This document shows positions 1 through 8,152 of a stretch of DNA of 64,000 bases, in pieces. Where the stretch lies: the NCBI GenBank assembly GCA_040766655.1, contig JAXGQB010000019.1:34037-98036 (forward strand), read 5' to 3'. A program made the position numbers and the translations under genes. The notes beneath the pieces are model-generated. The model worked only from the letters and a program-made list of their open reading frames with translations, had not been told where the DNA came from and did no database searches. This DNA comes from JALOOB01 sp040766655. Lineage in GTDB: Bacteria; Chloroflexota; Anaerolineae; CG2-30-64-16. The stretch's first letter is position 1. Each line of letters opens with the position of its first letter.

Positions 1-38
1 TGGACTACGTGCGGGTGTTTCAGGTGGCTAACCCGTAA
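1..38 (+). CDS. C-terminal tail of an upstream glycosidase-like gene (partial)
   Basis: Only the last eleven codons and the TAA stop are in the window. They read DYVRVFQVANP, closely matching the last strand of the GH16 domain in the next gene (VDYVRLYQ). A second GH16-type glucanase therefore probably lies immediately upstream. That is inference from a very short tail; the frame and stop are directly visible. Confidence 0.55.
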   Translation, partial: DYVRVFQVANP

Positions 39-42
39 CGTC

Positions 43-74
43 AGGCCCTTCGGGTTCATGAACCCGAAGGGCCT
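43..74 (+). terminator. Perfect hairpin after the upstream glycosidase
   Basis: A 32-base perfect palindrome (AGGCCCTTCGGGTTC and its complement around a central AT) follows the stop at 38. It has no T-run, so it may be a weak or processing hairpin rather than a full terminator. No promoter is evident between it and the next gene, whose ribosome binding site starts at about 84. Confidence 0.6.
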
Positions 75-97
75 CCAATCGTCAGAGGAGTTCAGTC

Positions 98-3000
98 ATG
101 AGGTTAAGGACCACTTTCCTGAATCTGGCCGTGATTCTGAGCCTGTTGCTCGGCGGCGCGATCGTACTTGACGGCCCGCAGGTGCTCGCACGGGTGGCCG
201 AGCCGGAGACGCAGCAGTCGGCCGCGAGCGCCGCGCTGCCCCTGGTGGATGATTTCGAGGCCGGGCTGCCGGCCGGGCAGGATGGGGCGGTGCCGATCGG
301 GTTCAATACCTTCGCAGACCCGAACAGCACGGCCGCGATCTCGACCACCGATGCCATTCCGGCGCCGTCTGTGCCGGGCCGCAGCGCCGGGAACCACGTC
401 CTGAAACTGGATCTCAATGTCGTCGCGTGGGCCGGCGTCACCCACGCCTTCGAGGACGCCGGGGCCACGACCTGGGTCACCCAGGACTGGAGCGCCTACG
501 AGGGCATCTCCTTCTACCTCTACGGCACGGGGACGGGCACCGACCTGTTCATGGATGTACTCGACAACCGCAATCCCGGTTCGACCAAGGACGACGCCGA
601 GCGCTGGTCTGTCGCTTTCAAGGATGATTTCACTGGCTGGAAGCTGATCGAGCTCCCGTTCGCCAGCATGAACCGCAAGGAGATCGGCAACGGCGCGCCG
701 AACGACGGCTTCGGGCTGACCGAGGTGCACGGCTGGGGCTTCGGCACGCTGGGCACGGACGGCGCGAAGAGCTACTACATCGATGATGTGTCGGTCTACG
801 GCGTGGCGCCGATCAAGCCGCTGACCGTCGGCTTCAGCACGCTCAACTATCCGGTCACCGAGGGCGAGACAGCCACGATCACGGCCAAGCTCAGCAAGCC
901 CTACACCGACACGGTGACGGTCCATTACGCGACGACCTTCGGCCTGGCGGTTCCCGATCGCGACTACCTTCCGACCTCCGGCACGCTGACCTTCCCCCCC
1001 AGCGTCACCGAGCAGTCGTTTGCGGTGCAGACGAACGACGATGCCAAGTTCCAGGGCGAGCGCGGCGTGTTGCTCGAGCTGTCCAATCCGACCGGTGGCC
1101 TGGCGATGGGCTTCCCGCCGATCGCCCGAGTGAACATCCTCGACAACGAGATGGTCTACCCGCCGCTGCTGGACGACTTCGAGACCTACCCGTACCTCTG
1201 GTCGGCGACTCCGCCCGCGGCCCTGTCCAACCCGGAGATCGCAGCTGGCGACCCGCTGGCGCTGCCCGGCCAGGGCGCGTACGAGCACGTGCTCCAGGTC
1301 GGCCCGAAGAGCCGAATCTATCTGCCGCTGATCGGAGGGATTGGCCCCGCAGCTGCTGTCCAACAGCCCAGTGCGTCAGCCACGTATCACTTCGGCCGCA
1401 CCTTCCCCATCGGCCAGGACTGGAGCGCCGCGTCGGCGTTGAGCTTCTGGTACTACGGCCGCAACAGTAACGAGTCGGTTCAGGTCGCCCTCACCAACGA
1501 CCAGGCGACCCCGGCCGACCCGGCAGGCTGGAAGCTCGTGTGGAGCGACGAGTTCAACGGCGCCTCGGGCGCCGCGCCGGACGCCCGCGTCTGGGGCAAT
1601 GAGGTCGGCGACGGCACCGCCTACGGGATCCCCGGCTGGGGCAACGACGAGCTGGAGTATTACACGCCCGGCGGCGAAAACGCTGCCGCCGACGGCCAGG
1701 GCAACCTGGTGATCACCACGGAAGCAGCTGACGGATCGCTGCAGTGCTACTACGGCCCATGCAAGTACACCTCGGCGCGGTTGCTGACCAAGAACCGGTT
1801 CGAGGTCGCTTACGGCCGGGTCGAGGCGCGCGTCAAGGTGCCGGTCGGCGCGGGCCTGTGGCCGGCGTTCTGGATGCTCGGCACGGACATTGACCGGGTC
1901 AGCTGGCCGATGACCGGCGAGATCGACATCATGGAGCACGTCGGCCGGCTGCCCAACGAGATTTTCGGCACCCTGCACGGACCCGGCTATTCGGGCGGCA
2001 ACAGCTACGGCAAGGTCGTTGACCTGGGCAAGCCGGTCGCCGACGATTTCCATACGTTCGCGGTGGAATGGCAGCCGGACAAGATCACCTGGTTCCTCGA
2101 CGGCGCCCCTTACTTCACGGCGACCCCGTCCGACCCGTTTCTGGCTGGCAAGCAGTGGGTCTACAACCACCCGTTCTACATGCTGTTGAACGTGGCGGTC
2201 GGCGGCAACTTCGGCGGCGCGGTTGGCTCCGAAACGACCTTCCCGCAGGAGACCCTGGTTGACTACGTGCGCCTCTACCAGGCCGCGCCGGAGCCCGTGT
2301 CGTTCGCGGCCTCGTTCGTGGATGATTTCAACGGCTGGCAGCAGATCAGCCTTCCCTTCACGTCCTTCCAGGGCGCCGCGGGGACCGCACTGGACCTCGC
2401 AGCCGTGCGCTCGCTCAGCTTCGCCGTGCCGGCCGCCACGCGCGAGCCGGTGCTGCTCGACCAGGTGCGCCTGACGTATGATGACACCACGCCGCCGGCG
2501 GTGGAGATCACCAGCAGCGCGGCCGGCGAGACGGCGAAGGGCCCCGTCACGTTCTCCTTCACTTTCAGCGAAGACGTCGGCACGAGCTTTGCGGCTGACG
2601 ATGTCGCCGTCGCCGGTGGCACGGCTGGTGCGTTCACGCGCGTCAGCGGCACGCTGGCGACGTTGGTCGTGACGCCGCCTGCCAATGCGACCGGCACGAT
2701 GACTGTCAGCGTCGCTGCAGGCAAGTTCTACGACGCGGCCTACAATGCCAACACGGCCCCGGCGTCTCTCGACCAGGCCTACGACACGACAAGTGTCATG
2801 CCTCCGGCCTGGGAGCCGATCACGTTCGACGACTCGGCGGTGACATACACGCTGACGGGCTTCGGCGGGGCCGATGCCTCGACCGTGGTGGTAGATCCGA
2901 CGGATGCCGCTAACAAGGTCGCCAAGGTCGTGAAGTCGGGCACGGCCGAGTTGTGGGCCGGGACCACGGTGTCCACCGGCCCGAACTTCTCGGTGCCGGC

Positions 3001-3310
3001 GCTGCCGTTCACGGCCAGCGATACGACGATGACGGTGCGGGTCTGGTCGCCTGACGCTGGCATCCCGGTGCGGCTGAAGGTGGAGGATGCCGCGGACGGC
3101 ACGAAGTCGGTCGAAACCGAGGCGATGACCACCGTGGCTGCCGGCTGGGAGACGTTGACCTTCAACTTCGCGAACCCGGCGCCTGGGACCGCGGCGCTGA
3201 ACCTGGCCTACACGTACAACAAGGCCTCCATCTTCTTCAACTTCGGTGTGACCGGCGCCGCGGCGGGGGAGAAGACCTACTACTTCGACGACGTTACCTT
3301 CGGGCCCTGA
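98..3310 (+). CDS. Secreted multidomain GH16 endo-beta-glucanase (laminarinase-like)
   Basis: A 1070-aa secreted protein probably cleaving beta-1,3(1,4)-glucans. The start at 98 follows a GAGGAG ribosome binding site and gives a signal peptide (about residues 1-32). Order of parts: a CBM11-like beta-sandwich (about 48-235), a Calx-beta repeat (about 240-352), a second CBM-like module beginning near 355, a GH16 domain (about 478-730), the rest of that CBM (about 735-790), an Ig-like domain (about 795-900) and a C-terminal carbohydrate-binding-like domain (about 905-1070). The GH16 signature GEIDIME places the nucleophile at E608, the assisting D610 and the acid/base E613. The catalytic domain appears to interrupt the second CBM: the strand before it (DWSAASALSFWYYG) and the one after it (FVDDFNGWQQISLPF) match consecutive strands of the first CBM. 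Substrate is inferred from family and from the phosphorylases downstream. Confidence 0.9.
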   Translation: MRLRTTFLNLAVILSLLLGGAIVLDGPQVLARVAEPETQQSAASAALPLVDDFEAGLPAGQDGAVPIGFNTFADPNSTAAISTTDAIPAPSVPGRSAGNHVLKLDLNVVAWAGVTHAFEDAGATTWVTQDWSAYEGISFYLYGTGTGTDLFMDVLDNRNPGSTKDDAERWSVAFKDDFTGWKLIELPFASMNRKEIGNGAPNDGFGLTEVHGWGFGTLGTDGAKSYYIDDVSVYGVAPIKPLTVGFSTLNYPVTEGETATITAKLSKPYTDTVTVHYATTFGLAVPDRDYLPTSGTLTFPPSVTEQSFAVQTNDDAKFQGERGVLLELSNPTGGLAMGFPPIARVNILDNEMVYPPLLDDFETYPYLWSATPPAALSNPEIAAGDPLALPGQGAYEHVLQVGPKSRIYLPLIGGIGPAAAVQQPSASATYHFGRTFPIGQDWSAASALSFWYYGRNSNESVQVALTNDQATPADPAGWKLVWSDEFNGASGAAPDARVWGNEVGDGTAYGIPGWGNDELEYYTPGGENAAADGQGNLVITTEAADGSLQCYYGPCKYTSARLLTKNRFEVAYGRVEARVKVPVGAGLWPAFWMLGTDIDRVSWPMTGEIDIMEHVGRLPNEIFGTLHGPGYSGGNSYGKVVDLGKPVADDFHTFAVEWQPDKITWFLDGAPYFTATPSDPFLAGKQWVYNHPFYMLLNVAVGGNFGGAVGSETTFPQETLVDYVRLYQAAPEPVSFAASFVDDFNGWQQISLPFTSFQGAAGTALDLAAVRSLSFAVPAATREPVLLDQVRLTYDDTTPPAVEITSSAAGETAKGPVTFSFTFSEDVGTSFAADDVAVAGGTAGAFTRVSGTLATLVVTPPANATGTMTVSVAAGKFYDAAYNANTAPASLDQAYDTTSVMPPAWEPITFDDSAVTYTLTGFGGADASTVVVDPTDAANKVAKVVKSGTAELWAGTTVSTGPNFSVPALPFTASDTTMTVRVWSPDAGIPVRLKVEDAADGTKSVETEAMTTVAAGWETLTFNFANPAPGTAALNLAYTYNKASIFFNFGVTGAAAGEKTYYFDDVTFGP

Positions 3311-3332
3311 GCCCGCGTTTCTATGCAAATCG

Positions 3333-3374
3333 GCCGGGCTCGGGTGGTCTGCGGCGCAACCGCCTGAGCCCGGC
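3333..3374 (+). terminator. Hairpin after the GH16 gene
   Basis: A 12-bp stem (GCCGGGCTCGGG with CCTGAGCCCGGC, one G-T pair) encloses an 18-base loop between the GH16 stop and the GH30 gene. It lacks a T-run, so termination strength is uncertain. Confidence 0.45.
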
Positions 3375-3508
3375 CCGCGAGACGATCGTGCGTTTTGCGC
3401 GTTCTTCTCAAGTCAGCTCTCATTTCGGGGGTCGGCGACCAGATGCCGACGAGGTTGTTCCTGATGTTTCTTCGACACTTCTGCACTGCGCAACACACCT
3501 CCCATCGC

Positions 3509-4804
3509 ATGACCGAACTGCCCCCTTCCGTCTTGATCAACGCTGGGGAGGCGCCGGCTTCCGTCCTGATCGATCCTGGCGTGCACTATCAGGAGATCGA
3601 GGGCTTCGGCGGCGCGTTTACGGAAGCCGCGGCGCACACCCTCTACCGCCTGCCGCCGGAGCGCCAGGCCGAGGTGCTCAAGGCCTACTTCGACCCCGTC
3701 GAGGGCCTGGGCTACACCCTATGCCGCACCCACATCAACAGCTGCGACTTTTCTCTTGGCAGCTATGCCTACGACGAGATCGACGGCGATGTTGAACTCC
3801 AGCATTTCTCAATCGAGCGTGATCGCCAGAAGCTGATCCCGATGATCCTGGCCGCACAGCAGGTGGCGGGCCGGCCGGTCCACCTCCTCGCCTCCCCATG
3901 GAGCCCGCCCGCCTGGATGAAGACTAACGGCGACATGTGCCACGGCGGCAAGCTGAAGCCGGAATGCCGCGCCGCCTGGGCAGCTTACACCATCCGCTAC
4001 CTGCGCGAGTATGCATGTGAAGGCATCCCGATCTGGGGGCTCACTGTCCAGAACGAGCCGCTGGCGGTCCAGGTTTGGGAATCATGCATCTACACCGCAG
4101 AGGAAGAGCGTGACTTCGTGCGCGACTACCTGGGGCCGGCGCTGGTCGACGCAGGGCTGGCCCACGTACGCTTGCTGATTTGGGACCACAACCGCGATCT
4201 GATGGTGGAGCGCGCCAGGACCGTGCTCGGTGACCCCCATGCGGCGAAGTACATCTGGGGCATCGGATTTCACTGGTATGTCCACGATCGCTTCGACAAC
4301 GTGCAACTCACCCATGAGGCTTTTCCGGACAAGAAGCTCATCTTCACCGAGGGCACCCAGGAGGGCGGTCCGCATCTGGGCGAGTGGAATGTGGGCGAAC
4401 GTTACGCACACGCCATGATCAACGACTTCAACCGCTGGACGGCCGGTTGGATCGATTGGAACATGCTGCTGGACGAGACCGGTGGCCCCAATCATGTCGG
4501 TAATTTCTGCAGTGCACCGATCATTGCCGACACGAGGACAGGCGAGTTGCATTACCAGAGTTCCTTCTACTACATCGGGCATTTTGCCCGCTTCGTCCGG
4601 CCCGGAGCACGACGTGCTCTATGTGCGACCTCGCATGATGCGCTCGAAGCGACCGCGTTCCTGAATCCGGGCGGGCAATTGGTCGCGATCGTGCTGAACA
4701 GGTCAGACGAGGCGATCCCCCTTGAGTTGCGGACGCCCGGCGCAGCAGGGGCCACCATAAGCCTGGCACACTCGATTTCAACCTACTTGTTCGAGACAAG
4801 ATAG
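3509..4804 (+). CDS. Glycoside hydrolase family 30 (beta-glucosidase / endo-beta-1,6-glucanase type)
   Basis: A 431-aa retaining beta-glycosidase of GH30. The N-terminal EGFGGAFTEAAA motif, the acid/base in QNEP (E183) and the nucleophile in FTEG (E281) are all visible, followed by a short beta-sandwich typical of the family. No signal peptide is seen from this start, so it probably acts in the cytoplasm on imported oligosaccharides. The start is uncertain: the frame is open from a TTG at 3395, with ATGs at 3443 and 3509; 3509 leaves a conventional GH30 N terminus but none has a clear ribosome binding site. Between the GH16 enzyme and the phosphorylases, a role on beta-1,3/1,6-linked glucans is likely; exact linkage cannot be read from sequence. 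Confidence 0.88.
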   Translation: MTELPPSVLINAGEAPASVLIDPGVHYQEIEGFGGAFTEAAAHTLYRLPPERQAEVLKAYFDPVEGLGYTLCRTHINSCDFSLGSYAYDEIDGDVELQHFSIERDRQKLIPMILAAQQVAGRPVHLLASPWSPPAWMKTNGDMCHGGKLKPECRAAWAAYTIRYLREYACEGIPIWGLTVQNEPLAVQVWESCIYTAEEERDFVRDYLGPALVDAGLAHVRLLIWDHNRDLMVERARTVLGDPHAAKYIWGIGFHWYVHDRFDNVQLTHEAFPDKKLIFTEGTQEGGPHLGEWNVGERYAHAMINDFNRWTAGWIDWNMLLDETGGPNHVGNFCSAPIIADTRTGELHYQSSFYYIGHFARFVRPGARRALCATSHDALEATAFLNPGGQLVAIVLNRSDEAIPLELRTPGAAGATISLAHSISTYLFETR

Positions 4805-4858
4805 CCTCACCTGCTGCGGATGAGCCGAAGGCCCGCGGCAGGAAAGGACAATACGACG

Positions 4859-7800
4859 ATGAGCCAATACCATCTCGATGCTCTGAACCATGTCGTCATC
4901 GATGATTACGATGCGCTGCCGCCTTTTGCCAGCTTCCTGCCCGGCATCGCCGGACCGCTGGGCGTCCCGCTGTGGACGTTCTACGTGAACCGGGGCCAGG
5001 CGATTGCCAGTTTCGGCGTCGAGAGCAAGGACGCGCCGATCATGGAGTTCCAGCCGGCCAACAAGGCCTACCAGACCGTGGCGTACACCGGGTTTCGCAC
5101 CTTCATCAAGCTGCGCGACGCTGCAGGGGAACTTTACTACGAGCCGTTTTCAGCGGGTGCTCCCACTTCCCTGGCGGTCTCGCCCCCCCGCGGGGCAGTG
5201 GGCGGGAAGAACGGGTCACGTCGCATGATCATTGCGGCCAATGATCTGGCGTTGGAGGAAACCAGTGTGCTGCACGGCTTGCGCACGAGCATCGTCTATT
5301 TCATCCTGCCGGGCGAACCATTTGCGGGCCTGGTGCGCCAGGTGACGGTGACCAACACGGGGAGCGGGTCAAAGACGCTCGAACTCCTGGACGGCCTGCC
5401 CTGCATCGTCCCCTTCGGCATCAACGACGATCTGCTCAAGAAGATGAGCCGGACGGCCGAGGCGTGGATGGCGGTGACCAATGTGGAAAACGGCGTTCCC
5501 TTTTTCCGCGTGCAGGCCAGCGTCGGCGATGAGGCTGAAGTGGATTCGGTGGAGGCAGGCAACTTCTACCTGGCGTCTGTCGAAACACCGCACCCGTCGG
5601 GTCTCACGCTGTTCGTTGACCCGGCCACCATCTTCGGGACCAACACGGCGCTCAGTTTCCCCGATCGGTTCATGACACAGCCCCTGGAGCAATTGCGGTC
5701 GCTGCGCCAGATTACGGAAGGACGAACGCCCTGCGCCATGTGTGGCGTGACGGCTGACTTGGGACCCGGTGAGAGCGTGTTGCTCCAGGCGATCGTCGGC
5801 CATGCCAGCGATGTTGCGATCATCAATCGGGAGCGCGAGCGCCTGGCGCAGCCGGCGACCATCGCGGGCAAGCGCGCGGATGCGCAGGCGTTGGCGCTGG
5901 CGCTCACCGAGCCGGTTGCCACACAGAGCGCCGATCCCCTCTTTGACGCGTATTGCCGGCAGAGCCTGCTGGACAACACGCTGCGGGGCGGCTGGCCGGT
6001 GCAGCTCGGCGGGCAGATCTACCATCTTTACGGTCGCAAACACGGCGACCTGGAGCGGGACTACAACGCGTTCTACCTGGCCCCGGAATTCTACTCCCAA
6101 GGCAACGCCAACTACCGCGATGTCGCCCAAAACCGGCGCAGCGATGTCCTGCTGAACCCGGCAGTCGGTGATTTCGACGTGCTGGCCTTCCTGGGGCTGA
6201 TCCAGGCCGACGGTTACAATCCATTGGTGGTCAACGGCAGCCGTTACACCGTGCCGGCCAGCCGGCAGATCGGGCTCCTGTCCCTGGTCGATGCGCCAGA
6301 GGCGCTGCGCCCGCTGCTGTCCCAGCCGTTCACCCCGGGTGGACTGCTGCAGGACATCGCAGATCGGGAAATCGTGCTCGCCGTCTCGCCGCAGGAGTTC
6401 ATCGCTGCAGTTCTCACCCAAGCCGAGGCAAGCTTCGAGGCAACCTTCGGCGAGGGTTACTGGGTGGATCACTGGACCTACAATCTGGATCTGCTGGACG
6501 TCTACCTGGCCGTCTACCCGGATCGTAAGGACGGGTTGCTCCATGACCGGCCAGTGATCCCCTGGTTCGACAGTCCTGCGTTCGTCCAGCCGCGCCGTGA
6601 CAAGACCGTGCTGGCCGGCCCCGGCAGGGTGCGCCAGTACGGCGCGGTCATCTTCGACGAGGAGAAGGCAGCGCTGATCGCCTCCCGATCTGAAACGCCC
6701 AACTTGACGCGGACCGCAAATGGCCGCGGCGAGGTCTTCCGTTCGACCGTGTTTGGCAAGCTGCTGGGGCTGGCATTGATCAAGTTTGCCACGCTCGATC
6801 CGCTGGGCATGGGGATCGAGATGGAGGCGGGCAAGCCGGGCTGGTGCGATGCGCTCAACGGCCTGCCCGGGCTGTTCGGCTCATCCATGTCCGAGACCTA
6901 CGAGCTCCTTCGGCTGCTGGATTTCTTGCTGGCAGAGGTCAATGCAGGGGAAGAAGACACACCACCTGTTGGAGCCCCGCGCCGCAGAGCAGTCACCCTG
7001 CCCATCGAACAGGCCGTCCTGTTGCGGGAGCTGGGCGACCAGCTCGCAGCCCATCACGAGGGGACCGGCGCAGATGGCGACTTCCGCTATTGGGACGCCG
7101 TAGCAGGCGTGCGTGAAGCTTACCGGTACCGCGTGCACCTTGGCTTCGACGGGCGCACCGAGACGATTGCTTTTTCAGCGTTGGCGCCGATTTTGCAGTC
7201 GTTTCGCGGGAAGGTGGCACGGGGCATCGCCGATGCTGAGGCGCTGACCGGCGGGGTGCCGCCCACTTACTTCACCTATGAGGTGCAGGACTACGAGCCA
7301 TTGCTCGACCCTGACGGCCGGTCGCTGGTCGATGATGCCGGACGGCCCCTGGTGCGCGTGAAACGCTTCGCGCAGCGCGTCCTGCCGCCCTTCCTGGAAG
7401 GGCCGATGCACGCCCTGAGAACCCGGGGGGACCTCGCCAGCGCACGCGCGCTGCACGAGCAGATCAGGGCCAGCGCGCTTTACGATGCGAAACTGGGCAT
7501 GTACAAGACGAACGCACCCCTGGCTGATTGCTCGCCGGAGATCGGCCGGCTGCGAGCCTTCACGCCGGGCTGGCTGGAGAACGAGTCGGTCTTCCTGCAC
7601 ATGGCCTACAAGTACCTGTTGGAGATGTTGCGTGCAGGGCTGCGCGACGAGTTCTTCGCTGAAATGCGCCGAGGCCTGATACCGTTTCTCGATCCCCAGA
7701 CCTACGGGCGCAGCCCGCTCGAGAACTCGTCCTTCCTCGTCAGCAGCGCGCATCCCGATGCTTCGCTTCATGGACGTGGCTTTGTCGCCCGGCTCACGGG

Positions 7801-8134
7801 CGCTGCAGCCGAACTGCTGAGCCTGTGGTCGCTGATGATGGCCGGACCACAGCCGTTCACAGTGCGCGATGGCGAGCTGTGCCTCGCCTTTGCGCCGGCG
7901 CTGCCGGACTGGCTCTTCCGTGAGGACGGCACGCTGAGCTTCGTCTTCCTGGGGCAATGCAGGGTGACCTATCACAAGGCGCAACTCCTCAGAGACGGAG
8001 GGCGGGTGGCCTCGGTGATCCTGCAACTGGCAGATGGAGATCGACTCACCCTGGCGGGCGGCGTCATCGGCGCACCCTACGCGGCCATGGTCCGCAGCGG
8101 CGCGATTCGCGGGATCGACATGAATCTGGAATAG
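4859..8134 (+). CDS. Large GH94-clan beta-oligoglucan phosphorylase
   Basis: A 1091-aa protein of the inverting disaccharide/oligosaccharide phosphorylase clan (GH94, with GH149 and GH161 as relatives). The N terminus (FASFLPGIAGPLGVPLW) and overall length fit the approximately 1100-residue group that includes 1,2-beta-oligoglucan phosphorylase and the beta-1,3-oligoglucan phosphorylases. These release glucose 1-phosphate from oligoglucans using inorganic phosphate. The aspartate in GYWVDHW (D537) is the best candidate for the general acid. The ATG at 4859 is preferred over 4820 because a GGAAAGGA ribosome binding site lies about ten bases before it. A GH16 laminarinase upstream and a laminaribiose-phosphorylase-sized protein downstream favour beta-1,3 chains. 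Linkage specificity is not proven. Confidence 0.8.
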   Translation: MSQYHLDALNHVVIDDYDALPPFASFLPGIAGPLGVPLWTFYVNRGQAIASFGVESKDAPIMEFQPANKAYQTVAYTGFRTFIKLRDAAGELYYEPFSAGAPTSLAVSPPRGAVGGKNGSRRMIIAANDLALEETSVLHGLRTSIVYFILPGEPFAGLVRQVTVTNTGSGSKTLELLDGLPCIVPFGINDDLLKKMSRTAEAWMAVTNVENGVPFFRVQASVGDEAEVDSVEAGNFYLASVETPHPSGLTLFVDPATIFGTNTALSFPDRFMTQPLEQLRSLRQITEGRTPCAMCGVTADLGPGESVLLQAIVGHASDVAIINRERERLAQPATIAGKRADAQALALALTEPVATQSADPLFDAYCRQSLLDNTLRGGWPVQLGGQIYHLYGRKHGDLERDYNAFYLAPEFYSQGNANYRDVAQNRRSDVLLNPAVGDFDVLAFLGLIQADGYNPLVVNGSRYTVPASRQIGLLSLVDAPEALRPLLSQPFTPGGLLQDIADREIVLAVSPQEFIAAVLTQAEASFEATFGEGYWVDHWTYNLDLLDVYLAVYPDRKDGLLHDRPVIPWFDSPAFVQPRRDKTVLAGPGRVRQYGAVIFDEEKAALIASRSETPNLTRTANGRGEVFRSTVFGKLLGLALIKFATLDPLGMGIEMEAGKPGWCDALNGLPGLFGSSMSETYELLRLLDFLLAEVNAGEEDTPPVGAPRRRAVTLPIEQAVLLRELGDQLAAHHEGTGADGDFRYWDAVAGVREAYRYRVHLGFDGRTETIAFSALAPILQSFRGKVARGIADAEALTGGVPPTYFTYEVQDYEPLLDPDGRSLVDDAGRPLVRVKRFAQRVLPPFLEGPMHALRTRGDLASARALHEQIRASALYDAKLGMYKTNAPLADCSPEIGRLRAFTPGWLENESVFLHMAYKYLLEMLRAGLRDEFFAEMRRGLIPFLDPQTYGRSPLENSSFLVSSAHPDASLHGRGFVARLTGAAAELLSLWSLMMAGPQPFTVRDGELCLAFAPALPDWLFREDGTLSFVFLGQCRVTYHKAQLLRDGGRVASVILQLADGDRLTLAGGVIGAPYAAMVRSGAIRGIDMNLE

Positions 8135-8152
8135 GAACGGAGCAACAACACC

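Noticed and set aside
1376..3328. A 650-codon minus-strand frame opposite the GH16 gene
   Set aside because: Low-complexity Arg/His/Gly composition and no recognisable motif; it is a shadow of the GH16 gene.
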